From contig CAUYTY010000181.1 in the NCBI GenBank assembly GCA_963575655.1, positions 1 through 41,079 of the forward strand: a stretch of 41,079 bases of DNA, given 5' to 3'. The notes under the pieces are model-generated. The model did no database searches, was not told the DNA's origin, and saw nothing but the letters and a program-made list of their open reading frames with translations. The translations under genes and the position numbers were made by a program. This DNA comes from Gammaproteobacteria bacterium. Its GTDB lineage: Bacteria; Pseudomonadota; Gammaproteobacteria; CAIRSR01. Of the stretch, positions 25,261 to 36,639 are shown one piece after another; the stretch's first letter is position 1; each line of letters begins with the position of its first letter.

Positions 25261-25609
25261 ATTGATTCGGTGATGCAGCCACCTCCCTCTAAAAACTCTC
25301 ACATTTTATAAGGGGAGAGCGGATTGCAACCGGCTGGTTGCAACACTACGACAGAAATGACCGGCGGAGAAGGCTGCCCTACGACAGCAGCTCGAAGACA
25401 CCCACCAAAATCAACAATCCTAATCATAAATAAGAATTTAGCTGTCTATCGTGCCCAAAGAAACATCCCATAACCCACGTTAATAGGGGTATACTCTATA
25501 GGAGGTCTCGGGGATCGCTCCCCCCCCCCTCACAGGGCACGTCGACATCAGAGCGCAAGCTTACAGCACGCAAGCCCAAAACAGCAATCCAAGGAAATCA
25601 TCAGTGTCC
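25261..25609. other. Intergenic region upstream of ffs
   Basis: No gene. Contains TTGCAACC/GGTTGCAA (25324-25331, 25336-25343), an 8-bp-arm palindrome about 65 bp upstream of ffs, and a run of ten C at 25520-25529. The ffs promoter should lie at the left edge on the minus strand, but I see no strong -35/-10 pair. Confidence 0.5.
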
Positions 25610-25760
25610 CCGAGAAACCCCGCCCTTGAGGGCGGGGAGGAAAGGGGACGGTTTTTTTCCGCCCCATTGGATAGCAAAATCTTTAAAGTTGCCGGTCTTT
25701 CCCGGCTGTCAGCCCGTAAGGGCCTAGTGACGCACACCTTACGGTGTGGCTCCCCTCGCC
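25610..25760 (-). ncRNA. Orphan omega-RNA/HEARO-like structured RNA, IS200/IS605-type end
   Basis: Five hairpins follow each other on the minus strand: CACACC/GGTGTG (25733-25748), GCCC/GGGC (25712-25723), GCCGG/CCGGC (25691-25706), GGGGACGG/CCGCCCC (25644-25665) and CCCCGCCC/GGGCGGGG (25618-25637). The stretches between them, such as GTCACTAGGCCC and GACAGCCGG followed by AACTTTAA, resemble from memory the conserved core of HEARO RNAs, the guide RNAs of IscB-type nucleases. The last hairpin resembles right ends of IS605-type transposons. No IscB or TnpB ORF is adjacent, and the upstream side is cut by an IS630-type element. Confidence 0.5.
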
Positions 25761-25877
25761 AATGTTGCAACGCAGCTTCGATTCTTGCGAACCTTGCAGC
25801 AGACCGTTTCGTGCGTACCCGTCGAGTGTCTGCTTCTGCTGCTTTCAGAGCAGAGAACAGCTACAGTTTTTATATTG

Positions 25878-26834
25878 GTATGAATCTAGCCTAGCGACAA
25901 GTCGAAAACAAATCGCAGCCATTTTGGGTAGGCGTTTACCCGTAATTACCAAATGGATGAATAGATATAAGAGTTTTGGATTGGGTAAATTATTAGAATA
26001 TGGATTATCAAGGAAGGAAAAGTTCCTGCGCCACCCCTATCGAAGCTGTGGAGAATCTAACTATTAAATTGGGGAGCGAGGAAGGTTTTGGAAGTTATCA
26101 AGAGACTCAAATCTGGCTTAAGGAAGAACATGCTATTGAAGTAGCCTATAGCACAGCTCATAAGTTGGTCAGGTATGATTTATATTATTCTCCAAAAGTT
26201 GCACGTCCTTTTTCGGAGAAACAGAGCCCAGAAATGGTTTTAGATTTCAAATAAAATTATTCTTAAAATATTGATAAATATAGCAAAAATATGTATAGAA
26301 AAGTACAAGCAGATTCGTTATCGGGTCCAGGATGAAAGTCGTCTTAGCATTAAGACTTGGTTGCGGCGGAGAATTACACGACGAGGCGTTAAGCCAATGA
26401 TGAAAACAAAAATCCAGCGTGCAGGTTATTCATTGTACTGTGCCGTTGAAGTCAAGATGGGAGAGCATTTTTTCTGGGAGGGAGACCGGGTGAATCAAAA
26501 GGAATTCAATGAATTCCTTAAGGACTTTTCAGAGAAAAATTCGATCGACTTCCACGTACTTCAAGTCGATAACGCTAGTTTTCATACGTCCAAGAATTTA
26601 ACGTTACCAGATAATGTCACGCTGCTTTACCAGCCACCGTACAGCCCGGAAGTGAATCCAACGGAATAAGTGTGGGGCTGGTTAAAAGGTAAGATGGCTG
26701 GAGAAATATTCCAGACTGTTGCGAACTTGAAATTGCGCACCATGGAAATAACTTCCGCAATGGATAATAAATTCTTCCAATCAATTACTTGTCGAGAATT
26801 TATTCTGAATGTATTGAAGAAAGCTGTTATATGA
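25878..26834 (+). pseudogene. IS630-family transposase pseudogene (first type)
   Basis: One transposase is broken over three frames. The HTH-like N-part is ATSRKQIAAILGRRLPVITKW, followed by EAVENLTIKLGSEEGFGSYQ and LVRYDLYYSPKVARP. The DDE part has QDESRLSIKT, VLQVDNASFHTSK and LLYQPPYSPEVNPTE, where an in-frame TAA at 26667 interrupts before VWGWLKGKMAGE and the end at 26834. The composition is more AT-rich than its surroundings. Confidence 0.85.
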
Positions 26835-26992
26835 ATAATGGAAAGGATAAGGGAACTTTCTGTATATAATTGGTATAGAAGAGGTATAATAACTTCTGAG
26901 TATCTGGAGCGTAAACATGCCACAAACATCCGATACCTCCCCCGACATTACCAATAGCCAGGAACTGGACCAGTTTACCTCGCTACAAGATA
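26835..26992. other. Short region before the second IS630 element
   Basis: Contains the start of a reading frame at ATG 26917 (MPQTSDTSPDITNSQELDQF) that runs into the IS630 insertion at 26991. It is not in frame with the IS256-type fragment on the other side. I do not recognise it. Confidence 0.35.
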
Positions 26993-27726
26993 TAGCAAAG
27001 CCATTATAAAGTGATTAAGCCCATGACATATTAAATTGATTTCCGTCGCAAAGTGCTCGCCATACAAGAACAGCTCACCTTTAATAGGGAATCGCTGGCG
27101 CGTGATGTTGAAATGCACCCTGACGCCTATCAATTCGAGCGAGCTAAACGTTTAGGGGTGAGTAGGAGCGGCATTGGTCAAGCATTAAAACGCATGAGAA
27201 TCAGCTATAAGAAAAAAACACTATCACACCCAAAAGCAAATGAAGAGAAGAGAACAGCCTTTCAAGAGCGAATGGAAGTATATGAAGCAGAAGGGAGAAG
27301 CATAGTTTTTGTCGATGAGGCTGGATTCGCGGTGGATATGCCACGCCGCAATGGCTACGCGCCGATTGGCAAGCAAGATTGGAATGCTAAAGGGCGAGTG
27401 AACGCCATTGGAGCGTTGATTGGTATGTGTAACGCTCTTTACCGGAACCATCAATAGTAATGTGTTTTACTCTTGGATCACCCAAGATTTACTCCCAAAA
27501 CTTCCTCCCAATTGCGTTCTTGTGATGGATAACGCAACTTTCCAGGACATTCAACAAGCCATCAAAAATGCGGGCCATATTCTGGAATATTTACCCCCTT
27601 ATTCACCAGATTTCAATCCCATCGAACATAAGTGGGCGCAATTAAAGGCGATTCGCAAAAGAGAACGCTGTACTACCGAGGAAGTCTTCGCAAATTATGC
27701 GTAATCATTTTATGGTGGTTTTGCTA
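26993..27726 (+). mobile_element. IS630-family element (second type), complete ends
   Basis: Terminal inverted repeats TAGCAAAGCCATTATAAAGT (left) and the complement of TAGCAAAACCACCATAAAAT (right), flanked by TA on both sides as expected for IS630 target duplication. About 734 bp. Its 3' end matches the fragments in the composites at 4499-4676 and 37773-37950. Confidence 0.88.
27053..27704 (+). pseudogene. IS630 transposase, two overlapping frames
   Basis: The first frame (27053-27457) has the HTH part RLGVSRSGIGQALKRMRI and the first catalytic Asp in IVFVDEAGFAVDMPRR. The second frame (27420-27704) has VLVMDNATFQDI and the LEYLPPYSPDFNPIEHKWAQ block with the last Glu. The frames overlap by 38 bp and need a +1 shift near 27418. 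The usual His-Lys residues after DNATF are missing, suggesting a small in-frame deletion. Programmed frameshifting is possible, but decay is more likely. Confidence 0.75.
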
Positions 27727-27729
27727 TAT

Positions 27730-28016
27730 TGGATCAAGCCATTGAACAATGGCGCAAGGAGGTACCAAAATTGGCTGTATGGGCTGAGGAGAATCTTCCC
27801 GAAGGTTTTTCCGTATTCAACTATCCAACCTCCCATCGTGTCCGGTTACGCACCACCAATGGCTTGGAGCGTATCAATCGTGAAATAAAACGCATAACTC
27901 GTGTGGCTTCAATTTTTCCCAACTCCGCTTCTTGTCTGCGCTTGGTATCGGCCTTGCTCGTCGAATTCGATGAAGAATGGATATCCGGGAAAATCTACCT
28001 GACCATCGAACCTTAA
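27730..28016 (+). pseudogene. IS256-family transposase C-terminal fragment
   Basis: 94 codons that match the end of mutator-type transposases: WRKEVPKLAVWAEENLPEG, LRTTNGLERINREIKRITRV, FPNSASCLRLVSALLVEF and the final W-SGKIYL. The catalytic core is missing and the fragment begins at the IS630 TA target. GGTTATTGCAACTTTTACA at 28034-28052 may be the outer repeat of the element. Confidence 0.87.
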
Positions 28017-29194
28017 CTACCAACCCCAGAGAAGGTTATTGCAACTTTTACAGAAAGAGGGTTGCTCTATCTGGATAGGAAGACGTTTGTCAATATATGG
28101 CTCTCAGTATTCCGCCGATCGTGGATTCAAATTTGAGTCCGCCGCCTAGAAAAGGAAATTTCCTGGAAATAGGCTCTAAATGTTTCCAGAAAACATCTGA
28201 TGTATTAACTCCTACGTAGTAATCAATGTGTTAGTCTGAAATCAGACTACTTCGGTCCCCTATGGACTGCGCGTGGCTAAATGGTGATTTCATCATGGAT
28301 AAAGTGACCAAGCTCTAATCAGATCTAGGTAAATCTTTCCCGTATAAACCAGTATGTTAAAGATCCTACCAAGTCATTATACTATTTCCCCATAAGACGA
28401 CTCTGCTAGGACGCATCCACCAGCAAATAAGGCATATCTTTAGGATAATAGGTTATGAAATAAGTTGTGCAAAGATGTTAGAGGAACATAAATTATAGGG
28501 AGGAACATGCCGAAAATACTGATAATTACTAAAGTGTCTGGTCTCTGTTATTTTCGTTAATCATTAAGTGCATCTAAATCAATAAGCCGTTTGTTATTCT
28601 TGCCAGTTGAATGATATCATTGCTAATTATTCGCGGAATTAACGCATCTATTATCTGTCATAGCTGTTTTCTAACCAGTGTGCAGATCAATAATTTCTGC
28701 TAATTCGGTGCAGAAATGGAAAGTCTGAATCCTCTCCGGGACCATGGTGGGTGCTATTCGGTGTAGTTTAGTACCGTATGCACTGCCTACGTTGGTAACC
28801 AACTTCTGAAATCTGCCGAGTGATTGCGTTAAACGTTTGAGGCACATCTGTTCGTGTGGCCATGCTAGTCGTTTGTACAGATTCAAAAGGATTGATATCG
28901 TCACGGGGATACTTGTTTAAGTATTCCTTCATGAAAGATTTGTATTTTGCACGTATGGCACATCCGGCCAACAGAATAGGAAAGCTGGTCGTGTGAGACC
29001 TGAGGCGAGGCATCGTACAAGCAAGATAAAAATGCTTTTTGGTGTCTTAGATTTTGGCAATCCCCGTTGGAGTAGCGGCTGAACTGAGCCATAGGTAATA
29101 ATCTACCCAATCTTTGGTGTCAGCGTCCACCACCAATGACCCGAGTATCTTCATATTTTTCTTTTGCTGGTATTCATGGTGAGTAACTTATTAT
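28017..29194. other. 1.2-kb region without a supported gene
   Basis: Short frames on the minus strand (28671-29110) overlap each other and match nothing I know. Visible signals are an 18-bp palindrome TAGTCTGAAATCAGACTA at 28232-28249, and an excellent ribosome site (AGGGAGGA at 28497-28504) before an 18-codon frame at 28507-28560 that starts MPKILIITK and soon stops. The latter resembles the first residues of a receiver domain, so a decayed regulator gene is possible. The last part should hold the promoter of the kinase gene. Confidence 0.5.
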
Positions 29195-29209
29195 TTGAAG
29201 GTTCTCTTT

Positions 29210-32200
29210 ATGAAACATTCCATACTTCCTAGGGCATGGAGGATGTGGCAAAGTGGACTTATCAGTGGTTTTCTGGGTTGGTCTAGGAAATGGAAATTGT
29301 CTCATCAACTATTATTTTCATCGTTGCTGGTGACATTGATTCTGACGGTGACCGCCGGAACATTTATCATAAATATCGAGGAAAAACAGCACTATAGAAT
29401 ATATGAAACAAATTTGAAGGAGAAATTATCGCTATTGATGAGCACAATTATGGATGATTTGAACGAGAGGGATGTGCCGGGACTTAAGGACCTCTTGATA
29501 GGGGCTATGAAGAAGAATAGCGATATCCTGTCTTTGGAGGTGTTCGATCATAATGAACATCTTGTTGCTGAATGGAAGGATACGGCGCATCCTTCATCAG
29601 CAATTTCTAAAGCCATGAAAACTGAATTATTGGCCTCTGGTCGTTTGCGGATGACCTGGGACATGACCCCTTATCTGACAAATGTTCAGCAGCATGTGTA
29701 TTGGTTACTTTATATTCTGATGTTGGCGTTGTTGATCCTCGCTACCAGTTTGATCCTGTTGACCCGATTGATTGTGCTCCGACCAATTCGAGTTATTCAT
29801 GAATCTCTGCAGGCCGAGATAGTGTCGAAGACCACCATACCCTACGCCGCTCGCGAGTTGCAAGAACTTGGTGACGCGATATCTATCTTGTTGAACCTCA
29901 AACGGGAGAACAATCGAAGCGAATTGCGTTATCGGCGACTATTCGACAACATGATTTCTGGGTGCATGGTATTATCGGGTGCAGAAAATAGTTTTCAAAT
30001 CCTGAATCTCAATGAACACTGTCGTCTCTTGCCGGCTTTGGCGATAGGAGAACGGCAGATAACCAATCTGAACGAGATTATCAAAAAAGACGATGCACCT
30101 GTCCTCTATGAGGCATTGCGAAATACAGCAGAGAATCAGGTGCCCTGTCACATCGAAGAACTTTCTCTAATTGAGTCCGGGAATGATTATCTGTTGGATT
30201 GTCACATTTTTGCACTCGATGCCGACGAGATAGTTTTGTCCATTCGGGATGTCACCGAAAGAAAAATCGCACATGATATGTATCGCGCCAAAGAAGCAGC
30301 AGAACAGGCCAATAAATTGAAGAGCGCATTTCTGGCTAGCATGAGTCATGAGATTCGGACTCCGCTCAACGGGGTATTGAGCATGGTGGAGCTTTTGCGC
30401 GGTACCTATCTGAGCAATAAACAGCAACATTGGGTTGAGGCTATTCGGGGATCGGGTCAGATCCTCTTGTCGACAATCAACGATATTCTGGACTTTTCAA
30501 AGATTGAAGCAGGGCGATTGCGTCTGGAAAATATTCGTTTTTCGCTGAGTGAGATCATCGGAAACCTGTTTAATGCAACCTCGCAACGTGCTTTTGAGAA
30601 AGATCTGGAGCTCGTTTTGCAACAAGATTCCGATGTGCCGGATCAGTTAACTGGTGACCCTTTTCATATCCAGCAAATATTGATAAATCTGGTGGGTAAT
30701 GCCATAAAATTTACCGAGTGCGGAGAAGTAAAAATCACCATAAAGAAACGTAACCTCTCGGGTAATCGATTTATGCTTTGTGTTTCGGTGCGTGACACTG
30801 GTATTGGTATAGCCCCTAACCAAATGCAGCGGGTGTTTCTCCCTTTCGAACAAGGAGTGGGCAATCGTTCTTTGCCATGCGAGGGAACCGGGCTTGGGCT
30901 GCCGATTAGTAAACGTCTGGTGGATGCGATGGGGGGAACTATCGGAGTAGCTAGTCATCTCGGAGAAGGTAGCGTATTTTCTTTTGAAGTTCCGGTTGGT
31001 GTAGTTGATGTGTCACGCACGATACCACAGTTGTTTTCTAATCTCTGGTATGAGTGCCAGGTCCTGGTCTGGATACGGCATGAGGCAGTGCGTGAATCAA
31101 TTATTCATACCTTAAGTTCTTTTGGATTCAGGACTCCCCGTAGTATATCGTCGGTTAGCGAGGTGGTTGATCAGGTCTGTACGTTGGGCAAAGAGGATTG
31201 TTTTTATTTGGTAGTGTTGGATGATAACTTAATCGGCCACGAGGGTTCAAATCTTCTGACTGAATTAGAGGCAAGGGGTCGGGGGACAAAATTATTGGTC
31301 CTCTATGTCGTTAATATGTTCAATCGTGATCGAAGTGAGTTAGACCGTCTGGATCAACTCCCCAATACTACCTATGTGATGAAACCGATCCATGCCTCAT
31401 CATTGCTTAATGCGTTGCAGGCGTTGTTCGGGATTTCCAATAAATCGCGAGCAACTACTTTGAAACAGGAAGATTCTTCCTGGAGAGAATTAATCGAGCG
31501 TCTCGGGGTCCGTGAACGTCTGTCAGGCGCACGGATCTTGCTGGTCGAGGATAACTTGATTAATCAAGAAGTGGCGGTGGAGGCTCTCTCGATGGCGGGA
31601 ATTGAGGTACAAGTTGCTGTCAATGGTAAGGAGGCCGTGGATATGTTAGGTACGCAGAACGTTTTTGATGGGGTACTGATGGATCTACAGATGCCGGTTA
31701 TGGGAGGGTTTGAAGCAACCCAGATTATTCGTCAACGGTACACTATGGAGGTATTACCCATCATTGCCATGACGGCAGGTGTTTTCTTCAAGGATCGCCA
31801 GCGTAGTCTGGAAGTTGGTATGAATGATCATGTCAGTAAACCGGTGAATCTACAGAATCTTATGGAAACTCTGATGAAGTGGGTGAAACCGGCGCATTCT
31901 CGGTCGATGAATATCGATCAAGAGCGTAATGTGGAATTGCTTCCTCCAGAAGAGCCGCTGTTTGTGGATGGCAATGTGAATTGGGAGAAGATCGATCTAC
32001 CGGGCATCCAGATACACAATGGCTTGTCTCGTATTGGTGGTAATCAAAAACTCTATTTCAAGTTACTCAAAAGCTTTGTTAAAACTCATGACAATACCGA
32101 GGTCGAGATTTTGGCGGCGCTAGCTAATCGTGATGTTAAAACCTTGCGCCGCTTGGCGCACACCATCAAAGGGGTAGCATTAACCTTAGGGGCGGAATCG

Positions 32201-32608
32201 TTGCACAACAGTGCCGATCTTGCCGAGAAAGAAACCTTTACCAACCAATTGGGACGCATTCGGGAGGTAGTCAATCCATTGATCGTACAGTTGAACAAGG
32301 TGCTGAACAGTATACAAACTATGCTGAAGTTGATCTATGTTGCGGATGGTGATTCTCCAGAAAATGCCGTCGAGCCTGGGTCTTCAAACACCACGAAGAT
32401 TTATTCCGAGATTATTAATTTGTTGGAGCATGGTGACATTCGTTTGCAGGAAGTTTGCGTAGCTCATCAGGCAATGATTCGTACCTGGTTTGGTGATGTC
32501 GACTTCTATGAGACTTTTATGCAAAGTATCGAGTTTTACCATTTTGAAGAGGCGCGGGAGGTCTTTTTGAGGTGTGCAGTGGTCGGTACCTCTTCCCAAC
32601 TTAATTAG
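29210..32608 (+). CDS. Hybrid sensor histidine kinase with receiver and HPt domains
   Basis: Inner-membrane phosphorelay kinase, 1132 residues from ATG 29210 (AAGG 8 bases ahead; TTG 29195 also open). Two membrane helices (about 36-56 and 163-190) flank a 100-residue periplasmic sensor. Then come a HAMP-like linker, a PAS-like region and HisKA with His380 in SMSHEIRTPLNG. The ATPase has N-box LINLVGNAIKF, G1 DTGIGIA and G2 GTGLGLPIS. A first receiver-like domain lacks the N-terminal acidic pair (VLVWIRHEA). A second receiver is complete (LVEDN, Asp825 in LMDLQMPVMGG, final SKPV). HPt has His984 in LAHTIKG. The layout is BarA/GacS-like. The PP2C regulator and STAS genes follow. Confidence 0.95.
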   Translation: MKHSILPRAWRMWQSGLISGFLGWSRKWKLSHQLLFSSLLVTLILTVTAGTFIINIEEKQHYRIYETNLKEKLSLLMSTIMDDLNERDVPGLKDLLIGAMKKNSDILSLEVFDHNEHLVAEWKDTAHPSSAISKAMKTELLASGRLRMTWDMTPYLTNVQQHVYWLLYILMLALLILATSLILLTRLIVLRPIRVIHESLQAEIVSKTTIPYAARELQELGDAISILLNLKRENNRSELRYRRLFDNMISGCMVLSGAENSFQILNLNEHCRLLPALAIGERQITNLNEIIKKDDAPVLYEALRNTAENQVPCHIEELSLIESGNDYLLDCHIFALDADEIVLSIRDVTERKIAHDMYRAKEAAEQANKLKSAFLASMSHEIRTPLNGVLSMVELLRGTYLSNKQQHWVEAIRGSGQILLSTINDILDFSKIEAGRLRLENIRFSLSEIIGNLFNATSQRAFEKDLELVLQQDSDVPDQLTGDPFHIQQILINLVGNAIKFTECGEVKITIKKRNLSGNRFMLCVSVRDTGIGIAPNQMQRVFLPFEQGVGNRSLPCEGTGLGLPISKRLVDAMGGTIGVASHLGEGSVFSFEVPVGVVDVSRTIPQLFSNLWYECQVLVWIRHEAVRESIIHTLSSFGFRTPRSISSVSEVVDQVCTLGKEDCFYLVVLDDNLIGHEGSNLLTELEARGRGTKLLVLYVVNMFNRDRSELDRLDQLPNTTYVMKPIHASSLLNALQALFGISNKSRATTLKQEDSSWRELIERLGVRERLSGARILLVEDNLINQEVAVEALSMAGIEVQVAVNGKEAVDMLGTQNVFDGVLMDLQMPVMGGFEATQIIRQRYTMEVLPIIAMTAGVFFKDRQRSLEVGMNDHVSKPVNLQNLMETLMKWVKPAHSRSMNIDQERNVELLPPEEPLFVDGNVNWEKIDLPGIQIHNGLSRIGGNQKLYFKLLKSFVKTHDNTEVEILAALANRDVKTLRRLAHTIKGVALTLGAESLHNSADLAEKETFTNQLGRIREVVNPLIVQLNKVLNSIQTMLKLIYVADGDSPENAVEPGSSNTTKIYSEIINLLEHGDIRLQEVCVAHQAMIRTWFGDVDFYETFMQSIEFYHFEEAREVFLRCAVVGTSSQLN

Positions 32609-32621
32609 AAGAAGATATCCA

Positions 32622-33815
32622 ATGTTAAACGAAATGAATAGTTCCGTGTTATCTGTTGATCGGCGATATTCGGTGAGTGAGGGCAAAAATCTCTCTGCAT
32701 TACAAACCATTTTGGTGGTAGATGATAATCCAGAGGTGCTCGCTCTGGTGGCGGAGACGTTGCGTTCGGAATATCAAATTCAAGTAGCGACCAGTGGATC
32801 CCTGGCGCTAATGGTACTGGAACGCTCGCCAATGGTGGATCTGATCCTACTGGATGTGGTGATGCCGGGTATGGATGGCTTTGAAGTTTGTCAACGCATT
32901 AAGGAAATACCTGCTTGGCACAATATTCCGATCATTTTCCTGACCGCATTGAACAAGGACAGTGACGAAGCCTATGGTTTTGGGCTGGGAGCGGTAGATT
33001 ATATCGCCAAACCGGTGGTCCCAATCATCTTGCGAGCTAGAGTGAATACTCATATGGAACTACGCAGGGTATCCCAGGAGTTGCAGTACAAAAATGAGAT
33101 TCTGAGTGATGAACGAGAGATCATTGAAGGCATGATCATTCGGATGCGTGCTGATCCTGATTTTGATAATCGGTATTTGCGTTGGCTAATGCGGCCCGTT
33201 GAGAGGACCAGTGGTGATATTTGTCTATCCGCATTTTGTCCCGATGGTCGGCAGATGGTTCTCGTGGGAGACTTTACCGGACATGGTTTGACTGCTGCGA
33301 TCGGAGGGCCTGGGGTCAAGCAGATGTTTTATTCATTATGCGCGAAAAGGATCTCGATGATCCACCTACTTACCACGATTAACGATTTGTTGTCTGCGCA
33401 GTTGTTAACTTCGCAGTTTATGACGGTGCATTTGGTCGAAGTCAACTCGGAGCGACGACAGATTCATCTTTGGGGTGGTGGTATGTCGGAACCCCTCTAT
33501 GCCAATGCCTTCGGGGAGGTGCGGAGGATCTCGGTTTCTGGAATACCACTGGGAGTCATGCCGGGGCTGAATATATCAGACGATGTACAGATCCTGAATG
33601 TTAAACCTGGTGAACGGCTGTTGTTGTACACCGATGGTATCATTGAGGCAAAGAATGCCGTCGGTGAGATGTACCAGATCGATCGCTTGGATGCTAAATA
33701 TGCTGCTGTGCTGAGAAATGGCGGGGAGTTGTGTGAGCTTATTGATGATCTGGATATCTTTCTCGCGGGTCGGTCTCAGAAAGACGACGTATTGTTGCTA
33801 GAGTTGAGTGTCTAA
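32622..33815 (+). CDS. Response regulator with PP2C (SpoIIE-type) phosphatase
   Basis: 398 residues from ATG 32622 (GAAGAAGA ahead). The receiver at 25-145 has VVDDNPE, phosphoacceptor Asp78 in LLDVVMPGMDG, Thr in FLTAL and Lys in IAKPV. A short coiled linker follows. The PP2C domain has GDICLSAFCPDG, VGDFTGHGLTAAIG, LLLYTDGIIEA and the terminal KDDVLLLEL, all metal-binding aspartates present. It ends right after the phosphatase, so the anti-sigma-type kinase domain found in HsbR of Pseudomonas is absent. Expected role: dephosphorylate the STAS protein encoded next. Starts 14 bp after the kinase stop. Confidence 0.94.
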   Translation: MLNEMNSSVLSVDRRYSVSEGKNLSALQTILVVDDNPEVLALVAETLRSEYQIQVATSGSLALMVLERSPMVDLILLDVVMPGMDGFEVCQRIKEIPAWHNIPIIFLTALNKDSDEAYGFGLGAVDYIAKPVVPIILRARVNTHMELRRVSQELQYKNEILSDEREIIEGMIIRMRADPDFDNRYLRWLMRPVERTSGDICLSAFCPDGRQMVLVGDFTGHGLTAAIGGPGVKQMFYSLCAKRISMIHLLTTINDLLSAQLLTSQFMTVHLVEVNSERRQIHLWGGGMSEPLYANAFGEVRRISVSGIPLGVMPGLNISDDVQILNVKPGERLLLYTDGIIEAKNAVGEMYQIDRLDAKYAAVLRNGGELCELIDDLDIFLAGRSQKDDVLLLELSV

Positions 33816-33978
33816 ATGTGGGGCAACGTAGCTACGGATTACAACGCCAACTTGGCAGTTGTTGCTGCATATACCAATGTCTTGGTTTTATCATCGTAAA
33901 ACAATCCAGCCAATGTGACATTACAAAGCCGAATTTGTGCTTTGCAACCACCATTAGGTATTTCAAAAGGATAACTAA

Positions 33979-34323
33979 ATGAGCATGACGAGTGTGGAAC
34001 AACGCGAACAAAACAAAGTATTGGTTGTCTGTCCTGACCGATATTTAACGGTGAATCAGGTCTGGCCGATCTATTCTCAAATAGAGAAGAGTGAAGGTAT
34101 TCGGTACCAGAGAATCGTGCTAAATCTCAAAGAAATTAAGTATGTTGATTCCTCAGGGTTAGGGCTACTGCTAACCTTCTTGAAGCAACTAGAAACGCGG
34201 GGATGTCAGTTGGTTTTATGTGAGTGTAGTTCCTATCTGTTGGATTTAATGCATAAGTTACGTTTTGATGCGCTCTTTAAGATTTATGCAAAAGAAGAGA
34301 ATGCTTGTCAGTTGGAAGGCTGA
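33979..34323 (+). CDS. STAS-domain protein (anti-sigma factor antagonist type)
   Basis: 114-residue single-domain protein. The conserved loop YVDSSGLGLLLTFLK places the phosphorylatable Ser at residue 58, as in SpoIIAA-type antagonists. AAGGA lies 7 bases before ATG 33979. It is 163 bp after the REC-PP2C gene and co-directional, so the phosphatase should set its phosphorylation state. The partner kinase/anti-sigma factor is not in the window. Output (sigma factor, diguanylate cyclase or other target) unknown. Confidence 0.93.
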   Translation: MSMTSVEQREQNKVLVVCPDRYLTVNQVWPIYSQIEKSEGIRYQRIVLNLKEIKYVDSSGLGLLLTFLKQLETRGCQLVLCECSSYLLDLMHKLRFDALFKIYAKEENACQLEG

Positions 34324-34349
34324 ATGCGAAATGTATTCTAACACCCTAT

Positions 34350-34407
34350 CCCAGGTTGCTACCTATTCGTTACCTCGGTAGGGAATGTCGGAATGACGAA
34401 TAGGTAG
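34350..34407. repeat. Hairpin related to the MITE family end
   Basis: CTACCTATTCGT at 34359-34370 is the exact complement of 34396-34407. The left part (CCAGGTTGCTACCTATTC) resembles the MITE end CCAAGTTGCCACCTATTC at 4954 and 12545. It lies between two convergent genes (STAS and tatD) and may end both transcripts. Confidence 0.6.
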
Positions 34408-34482
34408 TGCCTGGTCGGAGACTACGATTTTGTGTTTTGCAACCTTCCTGATTGCGAAATCAACAGGGTTTCCGGCCAGATG

Positions 34483-36583
<2,101 letters not shown>

Positions 36584-36639
36584 CGTATTGGCCTCGTTGA
36601 CACCGATGCCCGCAGCCTTACGGCGGTGGGGCGAATCGG

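Noticed and set aside
25561-25894. ORFs on both strands in the multi-hairpin region
   Set aside because: The sequence is dominated by consecutive hairpins and an IS605-type end; the peptides match no protein and are better seen as RNA or element sequence.
28671-29110. Three overlapping minus-strand frames before the sensor kinase
   Set aside because: No recognisable domain, no start signals and mutual overlap; could be a decayed gene but not supportable.
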